Origin: Tetrastigma voinierianum
Taxonomy: Eukaryota; Streptophyta; Magnoliopsida; Vitales; Vitaceae
Assembly: GCA_016808115.1 (NCBI GenBank)
Contig: JAEQBH010000986.1
Location: forward strand, 682,001-746,000
Direction: 5' to 3'
DNA: 64,000 nucleotides
Shown here: positions 24,453-36,079 of the stretch, one piece after another
Layout: each line of letters starts with the position of its first letter
Numbering within the stretch: position 1 is the stretch's first letter
The notes under the pieces: generated by a model
The model's input: the letters and a program-made list of their open reading frames with translations, nothing else
What the model was told of the DNA's origin: nothing
The model's database searches: none
Position numbers and translations under genes: made by a program

Positions 24453-24459
<7 letters not shown>
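21963..24459. other. Intergenic sequence without a recognisable gene
   Basis: The sequence is AT-rich with poly-A tracts (22,207, 22,446). The segment 22,700-24,060 has a more even composition and short frames on both strands (for example 23,284-23,478), none with a recognisable domain; it may be old transposon DNA. Confidence 0.4.

Positions 24460-24494
<35 letters not shown>
24460..24494 (+). repeat. GA microsatellite
   Basis: About 17 uninterrupted GA units; no gene context is visible. Confidence 0.95.
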
Positions 24495-24497
<3 letters not shown>

Positions 24498-24714
24498 AAA
24501 TCTAAGGTTTAAGGTTTTCAAGTGAAGCTTAATTTGAGGCCTGTTTAAAAATATGTACGTTTTTGAGTTGATTACTTGATCATAGTTTCAATTACACGGA
24601 GTCAATTAAATGTGTATATGCTCGAGGCCCACCTGGCTGGTGAAAGGCGCATGAAGATGAGATCCCAGATTCAATCTAAGAATTTAATACTACAACAACA
24701 CGCAAACGATGTTT

Positions 24715-24737
24715 AAATAATAATAATAATAATAATG
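24715..24737 (+). repeat. AAT microsatellite
   Basis: About seven AAT/TAA units. Confidence 0.9.
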
Positions 24738-25151
24738 ATAAATGTACCTAAAACAAAATGCATAAAATAATGCATGCAAGTGTAAGTTAAAAAACATTTT
24801 ACAAGCCAATATAAAAACTTGCAATAAGATGCAAGTACTAACATAATTTTAATTTTATATAATAGACAAAAAAATAATTTTAATTAATATTATCATTATT
24901 ATTATTATTGGTGAGTTGGGGATATGGTGGTCCAACCCACCAACCTTGGAAGTAACAGAGACAACATCCAAATGTAGGCAAGAATCTGGGATCTGAGGAA
25001 GCAGGATAGGCCTAAGTACTGATCCAACTGAAATTCATGGCCCTCCTCGAATTGGATCTCTAAAAAGGGCGTGTTCACTCACTTAATTTCTGAATGAATG
25101 CCTGGGACTCCCTTTTTGTTTGTTTGCTTGTATATTTTTAGGTTTATGCTA

Positions 25152-25321
25152 CAAAAAAATCGTTCTTATACGAGAACGAGTTTTATACCGTTAGATGATG
25201 ATTTTATTTTTTTAGATTTATGTAAATTAAAATTTTATCTTAGAAAACATAAATCTAAAGAAATAAAATCATCATCTAATAATATAAAACTCGTTCTTAT
25301 ACGAGAATAAACTTTTTATAA
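25152..25321. mobile_element. Hairpin-forming MITE, about 170 bp
   Basis: Arms 25,152-25,220 and 25,250-25,321 are inverse copies differing at few positions (shared gaacgagttttata, ttagatgatgattttatt and ttagattta), with a loop of about 30 bases. The arm ends also contain a smaller palindrome around cgttcttatacgagaacg. No coding capacity. Such elements can be sources of small RNAs; that is inference here. Confidence 0.85.
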
Positions 25322-25839
25322 TTGAACCCATATTTTTATTTTATTTGTATACATAATTAACTCCCCAACAAACCAATATTTGAAGTGGGGGAGCAGATGA
25401 CATGCATGCAGGCCCACCCACCTAGACCTACAAACTAAATCATAACTGGGTTGACTTTTTTTAGTATTTGGTTTTCCAATTAATAATTAGGTGAAACTTT
25501 TATGGGAGCTTATGGTTGAAAATATCAACCAGTTCCACCCAGTCATAAATTTGAGGGCAGTGTTGTCACTGACCACAATATTACACAAGTCAATAAATAG
25601 CAATAAATTTCCTAAACAAGCTTCTACAGTCCTCAGAAGTAAGTACTAAAATCTAAGAAACAACTCAAAATGTGAAATTACTTCAAAAAACCCTAACCTC
25701 ATTTCTTTAAGCAATGTGGGGGTAATTTTTTAGTAATTTTTAGTCTAAAATCAGCCCCTACACCTATTTCCATCTTTTTCTTTTCTTTAAGTGATTATTT
25801 CACATTTCTATGTTTTCATGACTTTTCATGATTTAGTTG

Positions 25840-26198
25840 TTATCTTTATGCGCATATGATTATTGTACTCTTCATGCACGGGTCAGTTGCCTCAGATAAC
25901 GAATGACACGCCATTTTAAGAGATAACATTTAAATTTTTACCGTCACACATGACGCTTATCTGTATTTAATGATTCGCATTTGGAAGAAATATATCCGAT
26001 AAATCAAATTAATGATCGTGAATATGCTACAAAATTATAATCATAATAATAATATCATAAACTTTGAGTCGATTTGTTATGTTATTAACCTGAATAATGT
26101 TTCATCTTTTATAATTTTTAACAATTTTGATTTTATATTTGTATCAATATATTGCTAGTTTGAATAAATTAATTTATTTTTCTCTTCAAAAAAAAAAT
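25840..26198 (+). mobile_element. Retroposon-like repeat with A-rich tail, copy 1
   Basis: The 3' end reads attgctagtttgaataaatt, then ttatttttctc and a short A run; upstream is gagtcgatttgttatgttatta followed by acctgaat. Diverged copies of the same end occur at about 32,115, 49,512 and (minus strand) 51,690. A fixed 3' end with an A tail is typical of non-LTR retroposons. The 5' limit is uncertain. Confidence 0.45.
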
Positions 26199-26226
26199 CT
26201 AAGAAACAACTCAAAATTGACCTTAA

Positions 26227-26390
26227 GGACATGTTTGGTTCTTTTTTGAAAACTATTATGAAGAACAGTTTTTGAAAAAATAAAAAATTTAAAGTTTTTT
26301 GAAAACTGTTATTATTCTCTAAATTTAAAATTTTTACGTGTTCTTCGCGTTTTTTAGAAAAAAAAAAAAAAAAAGAACAAACACGTGTTT
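26227..26390. mobile_element. MITE-like element related to 16,938-17,092
   Basis: The ends ggacatgtttggttc and gaacaaacacgtgt are imperfect inverted repeats; the interior holds ttttgaaaactgtt-type words and a poly-A run. Confidence 0.6.
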
Positions 26391-28569
26391 TCTTGTTCTG
26401 CGAACAAGTAACAATCTTCAAAAGCCGTAAACAAACCGGCCCAAAATGTATAAATATGGAGAAGTGATTGGTTGACCTTCACACTCATGTAATGGAACGG
26501 TCACCACAACCCTATAAAAAAGAAACTAAACATTAATTCATTTACCTCCCAGAAGCAACAAGAGAGACGAGATGTAGTTTTCTGTCTTTATAAAAATAAT
26601 AAACTTTGGTTTTATGTCCTTTTCCTTCCAGGTGAGTATGGGTGATAAACCCAAAGTCAATGTCATCATATGGGAAAGTTCCCAAGGTTCGGTTGGAATT
26701 TAACCATCAAGCTGTGGGTCTAGTGAGGTGGTGGGGGGTGTCAAGATGCCCCAGCTACATGAAAATAATGGACAATCTGGAAGGCCCTGTCAATAAATAG
26801 TACCTTTCTTTTTTGGTGGTAAAGATTTTCAATAAGGGCAACCTCAGATGCCATTTTAAAGTAGGGGCTTGCTTGATGAGTAATGATGAAATAAAAACAA
26901 AAGAGAAAGGGAGGAGGCAAGGAAGGGCATGGGGGGAAAAGAGAGAAAAAGAATGATATCAAGAAGTTTCAGCCTGGTGGCTTTGAACTTTGAACACAAA
27001 AAAGGAGGTAAGTGGGTCATGACTCATATGAGTACTGAGAACTTTAATGGTGTTGGTTTCAGATTCCATCTACAGCCCTATAAACAAGACAATAACCCTC
27101 TTTTGGGGGGATTGATCCATGAATAAATGAATGACACTAGGTATGTTCTGATCCATTGATTTCCACTAAGATGGTAGTACAATATGACTCGACTATAGAT
27201 TTTTTATAAGCATTCTGTATCTTGTGGCCTTTAGCTAAGTGATTTATTGGTGGCGGCAAAGCTTTAGTGAAAGAATAAATACACACATAGTAAAGCTAAA
27301 GGATGGAACCAAATGCTCCTTTTTTAATCAATGTCTTTCTCATAACCTAGAGCTCAAGGATTCCTGGAACCCACCCATTGCTTAGTGGGGGATTTCAGAT
27401 CTCTAGTTTTTTTTCAGCTGATGAATTTGCGCAGGGTTTAGCAAAACTAAGGCGATTGAGTTGGATAACCATCATCAACTTATCAAATGAAGGAAACCTA
27501 ATTTTCAGAGTTTTATAATACTGACTGCATAAAGCTACTTTCACTAGTTCTCTTGCTTTGCTGAATGTCATCAACATGCAGAGCACCATTCTTTGTAGTT
27601 TTCACCTATCAATATCAGCACATCCTTATCTGTGTTCCTAGTTTCTTCCAATTTAGTTTCTTCCTAGACATCTTTATGGATGGGAGAATTTGCTAATAAC
27701 ACAGCTTTATCCAAATATATATATTTGGAAACCGAGAAATAGGCAAGTGAGTGAACAAGACAAACAACAACGATGCTGGCTGCAGAATTTTATATTTCTA
27801 TCACCTTTGTTTTATCTAAACAGACAACAAAGAAAGTTCCTGCATAGATTTGAAAATTCAAACCATGGATCCTCAAATCCATCAAATGTGTTTTTTCTGT
27901 CAGGATACTGATGAAATTTATCCAATTTTCTGAAACACTCCTACGGGATACTGCATTGAAATCTAAATGACTTCTGAGGGAGGCTTAAGGTGGAGCAGTA
28001 TCAAGTTTTGCTACATTGTCCAAGGAGGCTCTCCATCAAAAAAAAAAAAAAAATGTTGACTCATCCACAATAGATGCCACTGTAATAGTTCCACAAACAA
28101 AACAACTAATATCATAAACTTAAGGGTGGAATTTGGAAACATATGCTAAGAAGAAAGTAGAGACCAAAACCAAATGAACTAGCATAACAAGAAAACCGAG
28201 GAAAAGAATAACGTGTAGTCTCATATTCAATGTGAACCCAAATAAATGGAAATGGAAGAACAACGTCATCATAAACAACCCCAAATTGTTTGAAAACTTC
28301 CGTTAACTAGAGTTTGAGTTAATTCCTTATTCTAAAAGGTAAAACAAGGGTGTCACAATTATAAAGATGCCAAGAAAACTCTAACATTACAATCACACAG
28401 AGACATCACAATTGGATTACACAGCCTTAAACATAAAAATTCCCCATACTCTTTAGCTCAGTCTCCCTTACCCTCCCATCATCGATAATAAATTGCAGGA
28501 ATAACAACAGATTTAAAAAACCAACTACAATGAGAATATAAAGATATCATCTACAGAAGAGGGGGAAAA
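26391..28569. other. Intergenic sequence and 3' flank of the clathrin adaptor gene
   Basis: No gene is recognisable. The part next to 28,569 is the 3' UTR side of the minus-strand gene. A frame at 27,395-27,589 (minus, 64 codons) has no known domain. Confidence 0.45.
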
Positions 28570-30522
28570 TCAATAAGGAGTCTGATTATACCCGCCTGGA
28601 TAGCCCATTCCGTTGATGGGCGGCATTCCATACGGCATCATTGGCATAGGACCCTGACCATAGTAACCGGCGCCAGTCATCTTGGCCAAACTGGCTTGGC
28701 CTTGCATCCCATCTCTTGCATACTGTTGCCATACCTGCTGTTCCTGCAGAAGTAACTGTTGTTTCTTCTCCATATCAGCCATTTGCACATATGAGGGAGG
28801 GGGGATGCTCATGGAGGCAGCAAATGGATCTTGTCCAACTGTTTGAATGGTTCCATCTGGGGCTGGGAGAGCCAATACAGGGGTCGTGCTCTTTCCCAGG
28901 CCGGGCAATGCCACACTGCTGGCGCTGCCTCCTGTCAATTGAGCAGTGCTCACATGCTGCCTCACCATTCCTTGATCATACATGCCATTCAAGAGCAATG
29001 GATCAAACCCACCGGCCAAGGCAGCTTTCTGCCTTGATAGATTGCTTGCTGTCTCAACCAGGGCCAGTTCCCAATCTGCCTTACCAGCTTCAGCAGCTGG
29101 TGTCTGCCAAGCAGATGTCACCTCCGGCTGCCCATTGGACGGGAATGCTTCCCATGACCCATTTGTGTTGTTTGCCCCTGGACCAGCAAACAGTGCCAGA
29201 GCCAACCTATTTCCTTGATCATCTGCAGTCACCCCTTCATCCCTCAAATTCACCAAGTCTTCTGTCACTTCCGGTTGCTTCAGTTTAGGTTCGGGCTCAG
29301 GTGGGGGTGGAGGTGGAGGATTGTAATTCTCTGGTGGAGGAAGCGCCTTTATTTCATTCATGTCTGGCACTGGCTCCTCCTCTCGAGCCTCCAGCTGTGG
29401 TACCTCCTTCCTCTCCGGACTCTTTGCTCTATTAGACCTATCCCTCACAAACTCATCTAAGGTCTCCAACAACTTATCTGTGATCCTCTGCACTTCCGGA
29501 TACTCAGATGACCTCGCCACACCTGTATCCTTACACCAATTATAGAATCCCACAAGCTCATCGATCTGCTTTGCCGCACTGGCATATGCATCAAAGGCCT
29601 TAACACAATCCTGATACTCCATTTCAAAAAAGCGATCCAGCAGCACGGCCAAAACCTCACAGATATCCGCATACAACTGAAAACTCTCCTTAACAATAGG
29701 ATACAAAGCAATCAAAAGCATCCTACTATTCTTGGCCAACCCCGTCGGCCGACACGCCAAGAACCTATCCAAAAGCCTCTGCAAATGAGCCATCTTCCCG
29801 AAAATCCTCTCAGGGGTCATCTCCCTCAGTGGGGTTACAGCTCTCTTCCCGTCCTGCCCATCCCGCCCACCTCTCCCGCTCGACTCCCCCACATCCCCAA
29901 AAGACCTGGTCCGCCTCATCCCATAACTTCCATTACCGGGCTCATCTCTATACCCTCCATAATCATAATCACGACTAGGTGGCGACCTCCAACGTTCCTC
30001 CCTCACCCCATACTTCTCATCCCCATGAGCACTGCCACCTCCACTGCTCTTTTTCTCATATAAGATCAGTTCAAGTCTCTGGTCAAGATACATGGCAAAA
30101 GTCCTCACAAACGCAGACTGATCCCACGAATTCTTATGGGCCTCGTCCCTGAAATCCGACATATTCAACAACCTCGTACCCCTCCGTGTCGCACACAAAA
30201 TCTCCATCTGAAACCCCGGGTCACCCTCCGCCATTAGCCTATGCACAAGCATAAGCACCTTCAGCGCCACAATCCAATCCCTAGTTTTCCCCAATCTCTT
30301 CGACACTAACGCCACACAAGCATTCACGTAACCACGCGCTTGCGAAGTAAGGTTCAAGATTTCTTGCACATACTTCTCTGCCGCCGGATCGTCGTCGTGA
30401 CTCGTCGCCTTCACAATCGCCACTTCTAGATCCGGCGCCATATTGCTCGCAATCTTCGCAATTCCAATGCTCGTTTGGTCCTTGACGCTCCCAATTGCCT
30501 TTCTGATACTACTCGGCGCCAT
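28570..30522 (-). CDS. ECA4: ANTH-domain clathrin assembly protein (AP180/CALM family)
   Basis: A 650-codon frame without introns. The ANTH domain begins near residue 24: KATSH at 38-42 and KVLMLVHR at 88-95 are the conserved basic positions that bind phosphoinositides in this family. The second half of the helical domain spans about 230-365 (PERIFGKMAHLQRLLDRFL at 237-255). A charged, glycine-rich insert (159-228) separates the halves. The C-terminal part is unstructured: seven prolines at 402-408, conserved WELALVETASNLSRQ at 484-498, and a DPF motif at 565-567 of the type that binds AP-2 appendages. The C-terminus is Gly/Met/Pro/Tyr-rich. Such proteins link clathrin to PI(4,5)P2 at the plasma membrane or trans-Golgi during endocytosis. 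Overall build resembles Arabidopsis At2g25430 (ECA4) and its paralogue At4g32285 (CAP1); which one is closer cannot be decided here. The frame looks intact. Confidence 0.95.
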   Translation of the reverse strand: MAPSSIRKAIGSVKDQTSIGIAKIASNMAPDLEVAIVKATSHDDDPAAEKYVQEILNLTSQARGYVNACVALVSKRLGKTRDWIVALKVLMLVHRLMAEGDPGFQMEILCATRRGTRLLNMSDFRDEAHKNSWDQSAFVRTFAMYLDQRLELILYEKKSSGGGSAHGDEKYGVREERWRSPPSRDYDYGGYRDEPGNGSYGMRRTRSFGDVGESSGRGGRDGQDGKRAVTPLREMTPERIFGKMAHLQRLLDRFLACRPTGLAKNSRMLLIALYPIVKESFQLYADICEVLAVLLDRFFEMEYQDCVKAFDAYASAAKQIDELVGFYNWCKDTGVARSSEYPEVQRITDKLLETLDEFVRDRSNRAKSPERKEVPQLEAREEEPVPDMNEIKALPPPENYNPPPPPPPEPEPKLKQPEVTEDLVNLRDEGVTADDQGNRLALALFAGPGANNTNGSWEAFPSNGQPEVTSAWQTPAAEAGKADWELALVETASNLSRQKAALAGGFDPLLLNGMYDQGMVRQHVSTAQLTGGSASSVALPGLGKSTTPVLALPAPDGTIQTVGQDPFAASMSIPPPSYVQMADMEKKQQLLLQEQQVWQQYARDGMQGQASLAKMTGAGYYGQGPMPMMPYGMPPINGMGYPGGYNQTPY

Positions 30523-31400
30523 CTCAGCCCGTCAACGACTTCACTCCACTTCACAGCTAATCTACAAAGAACTCTTCAAACAAATCACACCCACAGGTCG
30601 GATCTTTCTCTCGTCCTTCAACCTTTAGATCCGCAGCTACAGAAGCTCCGATCCGCCGACACGAGCTCTGAATCGTTGACTTCGTTCAGCGGAAAGAAGA
30701 CAAAGAAAGACGTTGAAAACCGAAACCAACACCACAACCAGTGAGATCCGATACATACAAGAGATCAAACGACGTCGTCTTTGCATTGAACAATCACCGA
30801 GTCTTCTTCATTCTGTACTTTCTCTCCACTCCGACTCTGGTAAGAAGCGTCGAGAAACTCGAAGAAGAGAGAACTCAGAGCTGAGGAGGAAGGAGGTAGA
30901 AAAAAAAAAAGCGGATTTAAATACTGGCTGGGGTCCGATGAGTTGGATAGGATCTGGACCGTCGCTCCCATCTGAGATCTCCAAGCGAGAGCAGCTCTTT
31001 TAGCGGAACTGTCGGGGGCCCTGTCGGAATGCTCGTGTCTTCGGGTTAAATGTGGGCTGTGATTCAATGCGACGGTGAGTATTTTATTATCGTACAATAC
31101 GTACGGCAGACGGCGAAAATAACGTTTTCCTGCGACTCGTTTTGAGTTTTGATTTTTTATTTTTCTACCACAAAAATTGACATCTAAGGCACATAGGACA
31201 CGTGGAGACAGATCCGTTGGCCCATGATGCTGGGTCCCACACCCACTAGATGTTAAATGAAACATTGAAACATGATATCTACTTGGATGGGTAGGGTTCT
31301 CGTTTGGTGCATTCAATTTGGATGATGGATTTAGATGCACCCCTTCCCAATAACCAATCCTCATTTGGTATAAATTTTTTGGTCCATTGTTGTTATCCAA
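30523..31400 (-). promoter_or_regulatory. 5' UTR and promoter region of the clathrin adaptor gene
   Basis: Sequence upstream of the ATG at 30,522 is C/T-rich on the coding strand, as plant 5' leaders often are. A gtatttaaat word on the minus strand at about 30,914-30,923 could be a TATA box, which would give a leader of roughly 360 bases. A 211-codon minus-strand frame at 30,765-31,400 lies here but has low-complexity sequence and no domain; it is not called as a gene. Confidence 0.4.
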
Positions 31401-31959
31401 ATTAATCCTTGTAAAATAGAAATAAATCTTACATTATAAATATTCTATATACGTAAATATATTGGCATCAACAAATTTCTTTAATTAATAAGGTACGTTG
31501 AATTATAAATTTCAGATTTAATGACTTCCTTTAACAGAAGGGATTTTTGCATCAGCACATCTCGACTTTCTTTTCTATTTACAACATATTTGGAAATGTT
31601 ATAAGGAAAAAAAAAAAAAAAGGTGCTTTGGGCTTCTACTTAGATATGGGTTTTCTCTTTTAATAAAATGATTTATTTGTTTTCTTATATTTTTATTGAT
31701 TCAAATACCTTTTCTTATAAAAGTTACATCCAATCCATGTTCGTCAATATGCTTTATAAAACTTGAAATTTTAGGTATTCTAAGCATATTATTATCTCTT
31801 GTATAGGCTATGGGTATTTTCTTCTTATTATTAACTTAAATGTTATTTACTCTTAATAAATGATTTTTAGGTATTCTTAACTTGAAATCAACCTTTTACA
31901 CATTTTTTTTTATCAATTTATTCCTTAAAAAGGTGGTTATTCCATATACATCTTATTTT
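31401..31959. other. AT-rich intergenic sequence
   Basis: No gene, RNA or clear repeat could be recognised. Confidence 0.5.
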
Positions 31960-32120
31960 TCATGATTAGTCATTTTGTTGCTGTGTTGGATCTTATGTCG
32001 TAATATACACTTTGTTTTTCGTTGTGTAAACAACAAATCATATTATGATTATAAGTATATTTCATAATTAGAGTAATATGTGTTACTAGTTTGAATTAAT
32101 AAAATTATTTTTTTTCAATA
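31960..32120 (+). mobile_element. Retroposon-like repeat, 3' end copy 2
   Basis: The end reads ttactagtttgaattaataa then aattatttttttt, matching the ends near 26,198 and 49,512. It lacks a clear A tail and has TA repeats after it. Only the 3' part is recognisable. Confidence 0.4.
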
Positions 32121-32589
32121 TATATATATATGTTCCCTTTAAAATTATTTAATTCTTATATTATATTACTTGTAAGCAAATTCTTATTTTCAATGTGAAA
32201 TACACAAAGATGCAACCGACATAATCCAACAAATTTCCAGTTTGATTGTCAAATAATAAGGTGAGAGTAGGTCAACCATGACTGTAAGGGGAGGGAGAGG
32301 AGTATCATCCACTCCTTAATCATTTGTAAGAAAATAGTCTAATCAAATATTCAATCATATGTCTCAAATTTATATTCAACAGATTTTATGGGGAGACTTT
32401 CGTTTACATCTATTGTGTCACAAATCTAGTAAGAAATGTATATTTTCCACGAAAAGAACAATAATAATATTTAAAACCAAACTTTATAACATATATAGAA
32501 AATTTAACATTCTTTGGATGACGCTTTTCAACTAATTCAGTTCGGCTTCATGGTTTAATCATTTGAGCCTGAGATCAGCTGGCTGGAGC

Positions 32590-33120
32590 TGGATTCTTCT
32601 AAAATAGAACAAATAGGAGCCGGCGCCATTGTTCTCTCCGACGCCAAGCCTCGCCTTCTCTCGATAAAAGAAAATATCAATCAGCTTAGTGCGGTTGACG
32701 TTCACGCATTTTTCATCGATGGAGGACTATGAGAGGCAGATGTTTTTACCAATTGGATGATGATGATGATTCTCTCTTATTGGACGGAGGATTTTCTTTC
32801 TAATTATCCCTTATTAATCTGACAACAATAAGGAAAGAAAATCCTCCATCCAATAAAAGAGAATCATTATCACTATCCAATTGGGAAAAACATATACTAT
32901 AAATACTGCGCCACCCCACACAGCAGACGCAGACTTACGCACTAATACTTAATTCCCTGCGCTTGATATTCTTTTCCACAGAAAGAACTAACTTAGCATC
33001 GGAAAGGCAAATGGCGAGCCCTCACGATCCTCTTTGTTTCTTCAAGCTGCAGAGAGTCCAACGTCCGTAGCCAACACGCTCCAACCTGGCCCAAATTTAA
33101 AAGGCATCATCACATGATTC
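32590..33120 (+). repeat. 5' LTR of the tandem-array element
   Basis: It matches 36,080-36,690 in order. It differs by an inverted duplication upstream of the TATA box and by lacking a 60-bp tandem duplication present in the 3' LTR. TATA motif actataaata at about 32,896-32,905. Confidence 0.65.
32741..32892. repeat. Perfect-arm hairpin inside the 5' LTR
   Basis: Arms 32,741-32,800 and 32,833-32,892 are inverse copies with few mismatches (caattggatgatgatgatga against tcattatcactatccaattg; ggaggattttctttc against gaaagaaaatcctcc). The loop is about 32 bases. Only the right arm has a counterpart in the 3' LTR (36,380-36,435). Confidence 0.85.
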
Positions 33121-33759
33121 ATGGGAACGACGCCTTTACAACAAAGCTCGACATCCAAATAATCACTTCAGATAACCCTAATACAAGGTGGAGCAACGCC
33201 TAATCCTCTAAGGACAAGACCAACCAGCGACGTGGATGCCCGACCTCCCGGAGGCGAAGTTGCAGACCAGGCGGCTTAACACGGACGAGGTGAAGGCGCT
33301 CCGCGTCACCAACCAACACTCACGAAAGAGTTAGAACAACCCACCGGCAAATACGACACGCCCTCGGGAGCCCGGGCCTGAACAGCCATGCAGCCACTGT
33401 GGCCGCAGCTCGTGGAGCCGGAAGAGCCTCATCGAACAGCCGAACACGGTACCGAAGAAATTTCGTGTTCCCAACGCCCGCATTCGCATCAACCGCTTCA
33501 ACTAAGGCCTCAGAGTCAGAGCCGGCCTTAACTCAGCAGATTAGCCTTACTCTGAGCAACAATAACTCGCTAAAAGCTTAACTCCAAGCCAATTCAAGGC
33601 CTCAGAAATTTCAGAGCCAATCTGGCCAGCAGACAGTCACTGAGCAACAACAACTCGCTTCAAAAGCTTAACTGCTTAACTAAGGCCAGAGTTTGGGGAG
33701 CCTGGCCTACCAGCATTAGCCCCACTCTGAGCACAGATCTCGCCAAAGTCAAATGTTCG

Positions 33760-34930
33760 TAAAGGTCATATAGCCACATAGCTAATTCACCAGCATTACC
33801 TACTCTGACCTCGCAGCCTGGGCCAGTGCCTCAATCGCCGTTAAGTGCCATATGCCCACGTGGCTCGCCTCAACCTGTGCATTAGCCCACTGAGCCCAAG
33901 ATCTCGCCAAGAGCTCAATCTGCTCGTAAATGCCATAGCCGCATAACCGCCTACCGTAATACTAGCCCACTGAGCTCCTCAAGAACTCCACATTTTTCAA
34001 GAGCTCAACTGCTCAGAAAAGGCCATATAGCCGCATAGCTAGTTCACCAAAGATTAGCCCACGAGCCTCGCGCTTCAGCTTTGAAGAGCTCAACCGGCCG
34101 TAAAAGGCCATAGCCACGTAGCCCGGCCTTCAAATTTCGGCCATTATTCCACTGGCGCCCACAACAGCCAGCCTTTCAAGAGCTCAACCAAGCCAACAAA
34201 AGGCCATATAGCCACGGTTTCGGGCTCAACCAAAAGACATTAAATTTCATCTGGGAGCCCACAACAGCCTTAGCTTCAAGAGCTAAACCGCCTCAAACAA
34301 AAATGGCCATATAGCCACAGAGCTAATTCACCAGCATTATTAGGCCCACTGAGTCTCAAGAAATTTCGCTAAGAGCCTGAATCGCTCGTAAAGGCCATAT
34401 AGTCACAGAATTAATTCAAATTTGTGCATTAGCCCACCTGAGCCTCGAACAACCTTCCGCCAAGAGCTCAACCGCCGTAAAAGGCCATATAGCCGCATAG
34501 CCAGTTAAGCTCAAGCACATTAGCCCACAGTTCAAGAGCCTCGCCTTTAAGAGCTCAACCGCTTCGTAAAAGGCCATATAAAGCAAAGATAGCCGCTCAC
34601 CAGCAGACATTAGGCCTTACCTGAGCCACAAATGCTCGCCTTCAAGAGGCTCAACTCGCTCAATGTGCCATATACCATTGCAGCCGCCCCGCCAAGACAT
34701 TAGCCCATGGAGCCTCAACAAATTTAGCTTTCAAGAGTCTAACCGTCAACAAAGGCCATATAGCCACCAACTGGGCTTCGCCTGCATATTAGCTCACGGA
34801 GCCACAACAACTCAACTTTCAAGAGCTCAACTGCTCAACAAAAGGCCATATAGCCACAGAGCCAATTTAGCTCAAGCATATTAGTCCATAGAGCCACAAC
34901 AGCTTAGCTTTCAAGAGCTCAACTGTTCAG
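33760..34930 (+). repeat. Tandem array, module A, about 13 copies of about 87 bp
   Basis: A ggccatatagccac-type block recurs near 33,765, 33,847, 33,931, 34,018, 34,104, 34,200, 34,302, 34,390, 34,478, 34,565, 34,666, 34,755 and 34,838. It is followed in each unit by a cattagcccac block and a caagagctcaac block. Same family as 290-1,135 in opposite orientation. Confidence 0.8.
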
Positions 34931-35870
34931 AAGGCACAACAACCTAGGAGTGAATAGCTTAGTTCAAAAGAGCATAAATGTACTCAGAGGCACAGCCTAG
35001 AGCCAAGTAGCTCAATAAGGCGCACACCCTGTATTGCAGTTACTTTTCGAGTTCTACTACCAAAAAGGCACAATAGCCCTAGAGCCAAATAACTTAGTTC
35101 GCAAATAACTCCGCTTCAAAAGGCACAACAGCCCAAGAGCGACAACTCGGGGCTTCAAAAGAGTATAAATGTACCAAGAGGCAAATAACCTAAGAGCCAA
35201 GTAAATTTCAGCTCGTAAGACTAATAGCCCAAGAGCGAATAGCTCAAATTAAAAAGAGTATAAACAAATTGGGAGGCACAGCCCAAGAGTCAAGAAGCCT
35301 GGGCCTGTATAGCGCAATAGCCCAGGTCAAGTAGCTCGCCTTCGTAGAGCTCGACCGCCCGAAGGCACAACAAACTCAAGAGCGTAATAACTCAATCTCA
35401 AAAGAGTAAATAACTGGGAGGCGTATCAGCCCAGAGCCAAGAGCCTCGCCCGCAGAGCTCACTGGCAGGGTCTTAGCGCCCGAGCCTAGTAGCTCACTGC
35501 AAAGCTTAATAAATTTAGGGAAGACTTTAGCGCCTAAGAGCCTGTGGAGCCCACCGCAGTTAACAACTCAGAAGGTCTTGAAGACTGAGCCCAAGAGAAT
35601 TTCGCCTCAAGTAGAACTTAATGTACCGTAGGGGCTGTCTTACCGCCCGGAGCCCGCAGTCATTTCTCAGCCACCAGAAGGCCTCAACACCAAGAGCCCA
35701 AGAGCTCGCCTTTAGAGCATAATTGCTCAGAAATGGTCTTGGAGCCTCGGAGCCCAACGACTTAGCTTTTTAGAGCATAACAGCTCAAGAAAGGGTCTTG
35801 GAGCCATGTAGCTTAGGAGCCCAATAGCTCATATTACAAAGCATAACTGTTGCAAGGCCCGTTGTTCACC
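34930..35870 (+). repeat. Tandem array, module B, unit about 55-60 bp
   Basis: A ggcacaacagcccaagagc-type block recurs about every 57 bp (near 34,931, 34,988, 35,066, 35,120, 35,180, 35,275 and 35,365), then shifts to a ggtcttggagcc variant (35,570-35,830). It is the reverse complement of the module at 4,905-7,569. Confidence 0.75.
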
Positions 35871-36079
35871 TTGTTCCAAGATCTACGGCCCAAGCAGCCT
35901 CGCCCTCGGGCGCGCAACAACCCGTAAAACCAAGCAACAAATCGGCAAGACAACAAAAAGAGCGATAAAAACTAATCAAACTCCTTCCTAAGTAGCCACG
36001 CGGATATCACGCCGATCCGAGAAGCGATACAACCCTCGTTTCCACGCCTTGCTTAGTCAGCCGAGGGGCAACCGATCAG

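Noticed and set aside
26520..26640. Possible microRNA precursor near a ttacctcccagaagcaac stretch
   Set aside because: No complementary arm within a reasonable distance and no match to a known plant microRNA that I recognise.
28716..29288. 190-codon plus-strand frame
   Set aside because: Antisense shadow of the clathrin adaptor coding sequence.
30765..31400. 211-codon minus-strand frame upstream of the clathrin adaptor
   Set aside because: Low-complexity sequence across the probable promoter and leader, no recognised domain, no splice partners.
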